Assembly: GCF_001434255.1 (NCBI RefSeq)
Contig: NZ_AZEY01000108.1
Location: 82,867-146,866 of the forward strand
Source of the DNA: Lentilactobacillus diolivorans DSM 14421
GTDB taxonomy: Bacteria; Bacillota; Bacilli; Lactobacillales; Lactobacillaceae
Direction of reading: 5' to 3'
DNA length: 64,000 bases
Numbering within the stretch: the first letter of the stretch is position 1; each line of letters opens with the position of its first letter. The notes under the pieces were generated by a model that was given only the letters and a program-made list of their open reading frames with translations, made no database searches and was not told where the DNA came from. The position numbers and the translations under genes were made by a program. Positions 61,680 through 64,000 of the stretch are shown here, piece after piece.

Positions 61680-61973
61680 ATGAATGAAATTCCAACACCC
61701 AAAATTAGTGAAATTTTAGAGAAAGAATTTATGAAACCATTGAATCTTTCAGCCTATGCGCTTGCAAAGCAGATTAAAGTTTCGACATTAAGAGTCCAAG
61801 ATATTTTGCATAGTCGATGTAAGATAACAGTAGATACATCAGTTAGACTGGGCAGAATATTTGGTGTATCTGATCGGTACTTTTTAAATTTACAAAATGA
61901 CATTGATTTACGTAAGGCCGAGAAAAGCAATGGTGACGAGTATCGTTTAATAAAGAGATACCAGCTAAATTAA
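61680..61973 (+). CDS. higA: HigA antitoxin (HTH/XRE)
   Basis: 97 residues from ATG 61680 with GATAGGAGA upstream. It has the HigA pattern: IPTPKISEILEKEFMKPLNL, the helix-turn-helix ALAKQIKVSTLRVQDILHSR, then DTSVRLGRIFGVSDRYFLNL. It would repress its own operon and neutralise HigB. With the toxin broken it may persist as an orphan regulator. Confidence 0.88.
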   Translation: MNEIPTPKISEILEKEFMKPLNLSAYALAKQIKVSTLRVQDILHSRCKITVDTSVRLGRIFGVSDRYFLNLQNDIDLRKAEKSNGDEYRLIKRYQLN

Positions 61974-62167
61974 CAAAGCTTTTATCAAAGGGGCATCATA
62001 TTGAAATGTATGCTAAGTGGTTTTTGGCTCATTGTAAAAGGTTAAATCCTTCATAAGGTTAACAAATTATTAAGATGGTCATCCTGACGGAACATTGTTT
62101 GTATTTTGAGAGCCAAGAACTACAGTGGAGATGAATCAAAAATAAAGTTTGTAAGAAAATTATCGAT

Positions 62168-62815
62168 ATGAAACTATCAAAAACAGGAATTGTTTTGTTG
62201 TCTAGCTTAGTTTTAAGTGGACTAGGGATGGTTACGCTTGATAATCCAACAGTTAAGGCCAATGTAACGCCGACCGTTGTTACAACGACTAATGATTCTA
62301 ACGATACTACAGGTACAGATCCGCAAATAGATCAACAGGGGATTGTCCCAGTTGCTAACGAGGATAACAATACGTTGCAGCAAGTTGCTAACAATAACAA
62401 TGTTGATTTGAGTACTTTGGAATCACTTAATGGTAACGTTGATCCTAATCAGCCACTACCTGATGGGACGCCAATTTATCTACCACAGAACCAAATTGCA
62501 AGTGCTAATTCTTTGGATGCAGAAGATGCCACTTCTGCCAAATCAGGATTATCAGAAGCACAATGGGAAGAATTCTATGAAAGTTATAGTAAGGCTAATC
62601 GAGACGCTAAGATTTGGATTGCTAAGCACGAATCTGGTTTCAGTTATTCAGCTAGAAATGGTCAATACATTGGTCGCTTCCAATTAACCTCATCGTATTT
62701 AAATGGTGATTATAGTGTGGAGAATCAAGAGCGTACAGCTGATAAATATGTAAGTAATCGGTACGGTTCTTGGACGGCTGCTAAAGCACATTGGGAAGCA
62801 TATGGTTGGTACTGA
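62168..62815 (+). CDS. Secreted LysM protein with Apf-type C-terminal domain
   Basis: 215 residues with signal peptide MKLSKTGIVLLSSLVLSGLG, cleaved near VKA-NV. Residues 60-105 resemble one degenerate LysM (TLQQVANNNNVDLSTLESLN…PLPDGTPIYLP). The last 75 residues (AKIWIAKHESGFSYSARNGQ YIGRFQLTSSYLNGDYSVEN…RYGSWTAAKAHWEAYGWY) match the C-terminal domain of aggregation-promoting factors of lactobacilli, with the Glu of a transglycosylase-like fold in KHESG. It would act at the wall in shape maintenance or aggregation. The next secreted protein starts 21 bases after its stop. Confidence 0.87.
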   Translation: MKLSKTGIVLLSSLVLSGLGMVTLDNPTVKANVTPTVVTTTNDSNDTTGTDPQIDQQGIVPVANEDNNTLQQVANNNNVDLSTLESLNGNVDPNQPLPDGTPIYLPQNQIASANSLDAEDATSAKSGLSEAQWEEFYESYSKANRDAKIWIAKHESGFSYSARNGQYIGRFQLTSSYLNGDYSVENQERTADKYVSNRYGSWTAAKAHWEAYGWY

Positions 62816-62836
62816 TTAGATTAGAGGGTGGTCTAA

Positions 62837-63490
62837 ATGAAACTAAAGAATATTGTATTAGCTGGAATAGCAGTTTTATCACTAGTGACATTAGCAGCAC
62901 CAACGGTTTACGCAAGGCGAGACAGCCATAATGTTCAAACAGATCATAATGACATGATTCGCAGTTCACAATTAGCCAAAGAAGGATATGTATTTCGCTT
63001 GGATGGAATGGATGAAGCGGATGGTGGTTTGTGGAGCCAACCATTTGGACAAAACAAACGTGATTTAACAAGTATCAAAACCATTCACAAAATAATTAAA
63101 AATCACGTGAATTTTAAAATTTACCGAGTTTGGCATTATAAAAATGGCATGCAATATAAAGTTACTTCAAGGTCTGGTCAATATCGTGGTTGGATTGATG
63201 ACCACTTTATCTACAACAAATACAGTCTTGATAAGCAATTGCAACCAATTATCTATCAAGAACGAAAGGTTGTTGGGAGTATCAACACTAAGTATCCTTT
63301 TACAACGAATTATCAGGCAGCTGATCTAAAAGCTTATCGTAATGACTTAACTAAAGCCGGCGAAGAGGCTAATCAACTTACTGGCAATAAGAAACCGATT
63401 GCTTTGAAGTCAGTGCGACAAGTTAAGGGATATATTAAACACCACAATGATAATTTAATACCAACTTTATTGTGGCAAAGAGTAAAATAA
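62837..63490 (+). CDS. Secreted protein of 217 residues with SH3-like features
   Basis: ATG 62837 follows AGAGGGTGG. The signal peptide MKLKNIVLAGIAVLSLVTLA is cleaved near VYA-RR. The mature part is basic and aromatic (FKIYRVWHYKNGMQYKVTSR, GQYRGWIDDHFIYNKYS), a pattern shared with the secreted protein at 2891 (YYRIYSANKKVKGLVWSGYL), suggesting a common wall-binding SH3-like module. No catalytic motif is seen. It probably forms an operon with the Apf-like gene before it. Confidence 0.75.
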   Translation: MKLKNIVLAGIAVLSLVTLAAPTVYARRDSHNVQTDHNDMIRSSQLAKEGYVFRLDGMDEADGGLWSQPFGQNKRDLTSIKTIHKIIKNHVNFKIYRVWHYKNGMQYKVTSRSGQYRGWIDDHFIYNKYSLDKQLQPIIYQERKVVGSINTKYPFTTNYQAADLKAYRNDLTKAGEEANQLTGNKKPIALKSVRQVKGYIKHHNDNLIPTLLWQRVK

Positions 63491-63553
63491 TCTTGCTCGA
63501 TTTTTAGATATGATGTTCAAGTATCCGTGCAAAACAGTCTAAACTTTGTGGTC

Positions 63554-63738
63554 AGAGTGAGACAAAAGGCGGTTAACTTCCAGAGTACAACTGGATTATC
63601 CGAATATTCCGGGCTTGAATATTGGGATAATTCGGTTGTACGGCAGGAAGTTGCCTTTTATCTCACGTTTCGACTCGGTAATAATCGTGATTACACAAAT
63701 AGGGGCTGGGACAAAATTACTTTTGCCCCAGCCCCACC
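63554..63738 (+). repeat. Variable-arm palindromic repeat with tail hairpin (R13)
   Basis: The best-kept copy of the GGGAC/GAGAC subfamily. GTGAGACAAAAGGC pairs with GCCTTTTATCTCAC, ACTTCC with GGAAGT, and GTACAACTGGATTATCC with GGATAATTCGGTTGTAC around GAATATTCC. The tail hairpin is GGGGCTGGG…CCCAGCCCC. Confidence 0.9.
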
Positions 63739-64000
63739 ACTTTTTCTATGTTGAGTACTCACAAATAAGGGAACCTTTAGTCGATGAACTTTTTTGACTT
63801 TGGCAAATAAGGTCTGACTTTTATCTGAATCAAAAGCTCTTATTATGTGGGTGGGTTGCTTTAGCTAGATAGGAATTATGTGTCGTGATGTAATGAAGAT
63901 ACAAAAAGAAGGCCTTGCTTTGATTTCTTTTACGTATTCGTTAATTAACGCGTTGTGCTAGTTATGAAACATTCAAGCATAGCGGCCAAGTTTCAAGCCG
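63739..64000. other. End of window, no supported gene
   Basis: A minus-strand frame reads ALINEYVKEIKARPSFCIFI and, after a stop, LKQPTHIIRAFDSDKSQTLF. It has no start or known motif. It may be a gene remnant. Nothing else was recognised. Confidence 0.3.

Overview
The window is low-GC Gram-positive DNA with strong AAGGAGG-type ribosome binding sites. Its gene content is that of a lactobacillus: PepO, LysM/NlpC-P60 and Apf-like secreted wall proteins, an LPxTG adhesin with its own sortase, an ECF vitamin B12 importer beside a EutP/PduV GTPase, DHA2 and MHS transporters, PPK2 and RarA. A heterofermentative Lactobacillaceae species (Lentilactobacillus or Levilactobacillus type) is my inference. 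No rRNA, tRNA or CRISPR array was found.

Layout. 1-4.6 kb: a regulator cut by the window edge, small secreted and membrane proteins, a resolvase remnant and an amidase. 4.7-6.6 kb: a DHA2 exporter and an Rrf2 regulator. 7.4-13.1 kb: a six-gene leftward B12-uptake operon (EcfT, fused EcfA, CbrT-like S component, two secreted proteins that together resemble a split transcobalamin, EutP/PduV). 13.6-15.6 kb: PepO. 15.7-22.2 kb: an island bounded by 96-bp perfect inverted repeats. It holds a frameshifted resolvase, a CPBP protease with a 22-codon peptide gene, a lone LytTR regulator, an agr/lam-type quorum-sensing locus (agrB, a short agrD, a frameshifted histidine kinase, a LytTR response regulator) and two transposase remnants. 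22.2-35.2 kb: a two-component system, a condensation-type acyltransferase, PPK2, an NlpC/P60 hydrolase with a WalR-like box, an ABC-LytTR-DUF3021 operon, a methyltransferase and RarA. 35.8-41.7 kb: a 5.1-kb CnaB-repeat LPxTG adhesin with one in-frame stop, overlapped by a frameshifted sortase gene. 41.8-44 kb: an MHS transporter preceded by an ilv-type leader peptide and attenuator. 44-54 kb: PhzF, TauE, AzlCD, a nucleotide kinase, two GNATs, a short CDF transporter, an aldo/keto reductase, a thioesterase, Usp and a sigma/anti-sigma pair. 54.4-59.8 kb: a copper operon with cop boxes, then an ArsR sensor divergent from a P1B-4 metal ATPase. 60-63.5 kb: ClC, a decayed higBA locus and two secreted proteins.

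The most unusual structure is an intergenic repeat family present at 13 places, about one per 5 kb. Each copy is a long nested palindrome. Short fixed motifs (AGAGYG, GGTTA, CAGAATAT, ATATTCC/GGAATAT, ATATGGCCGG, CACGTTT, RGTAA) separate three stem arms. The arm sequences differ completely between copies but stay complementary within each copy. At four loci only the 3' half is amplified in tandem with a period of about 88-94 bp. I do not recognise this family.

Regulation readable from the sequence: a shared CATATG-type operator in front of both the CDF transporter and the P1B-4 ATPase, cop boxes at the copper operon, a WalR-like box, a cre site, a LytTR-type direct repeat in the agr island and a perfect inverted repeat before the DHA2 exporter. 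Several genes are broken by one change (resolvase, kinase, sortase, adhesin, higB, nucleotide kinase), two of them in A or T runs. That is either real decay or slippage, or assembly error.
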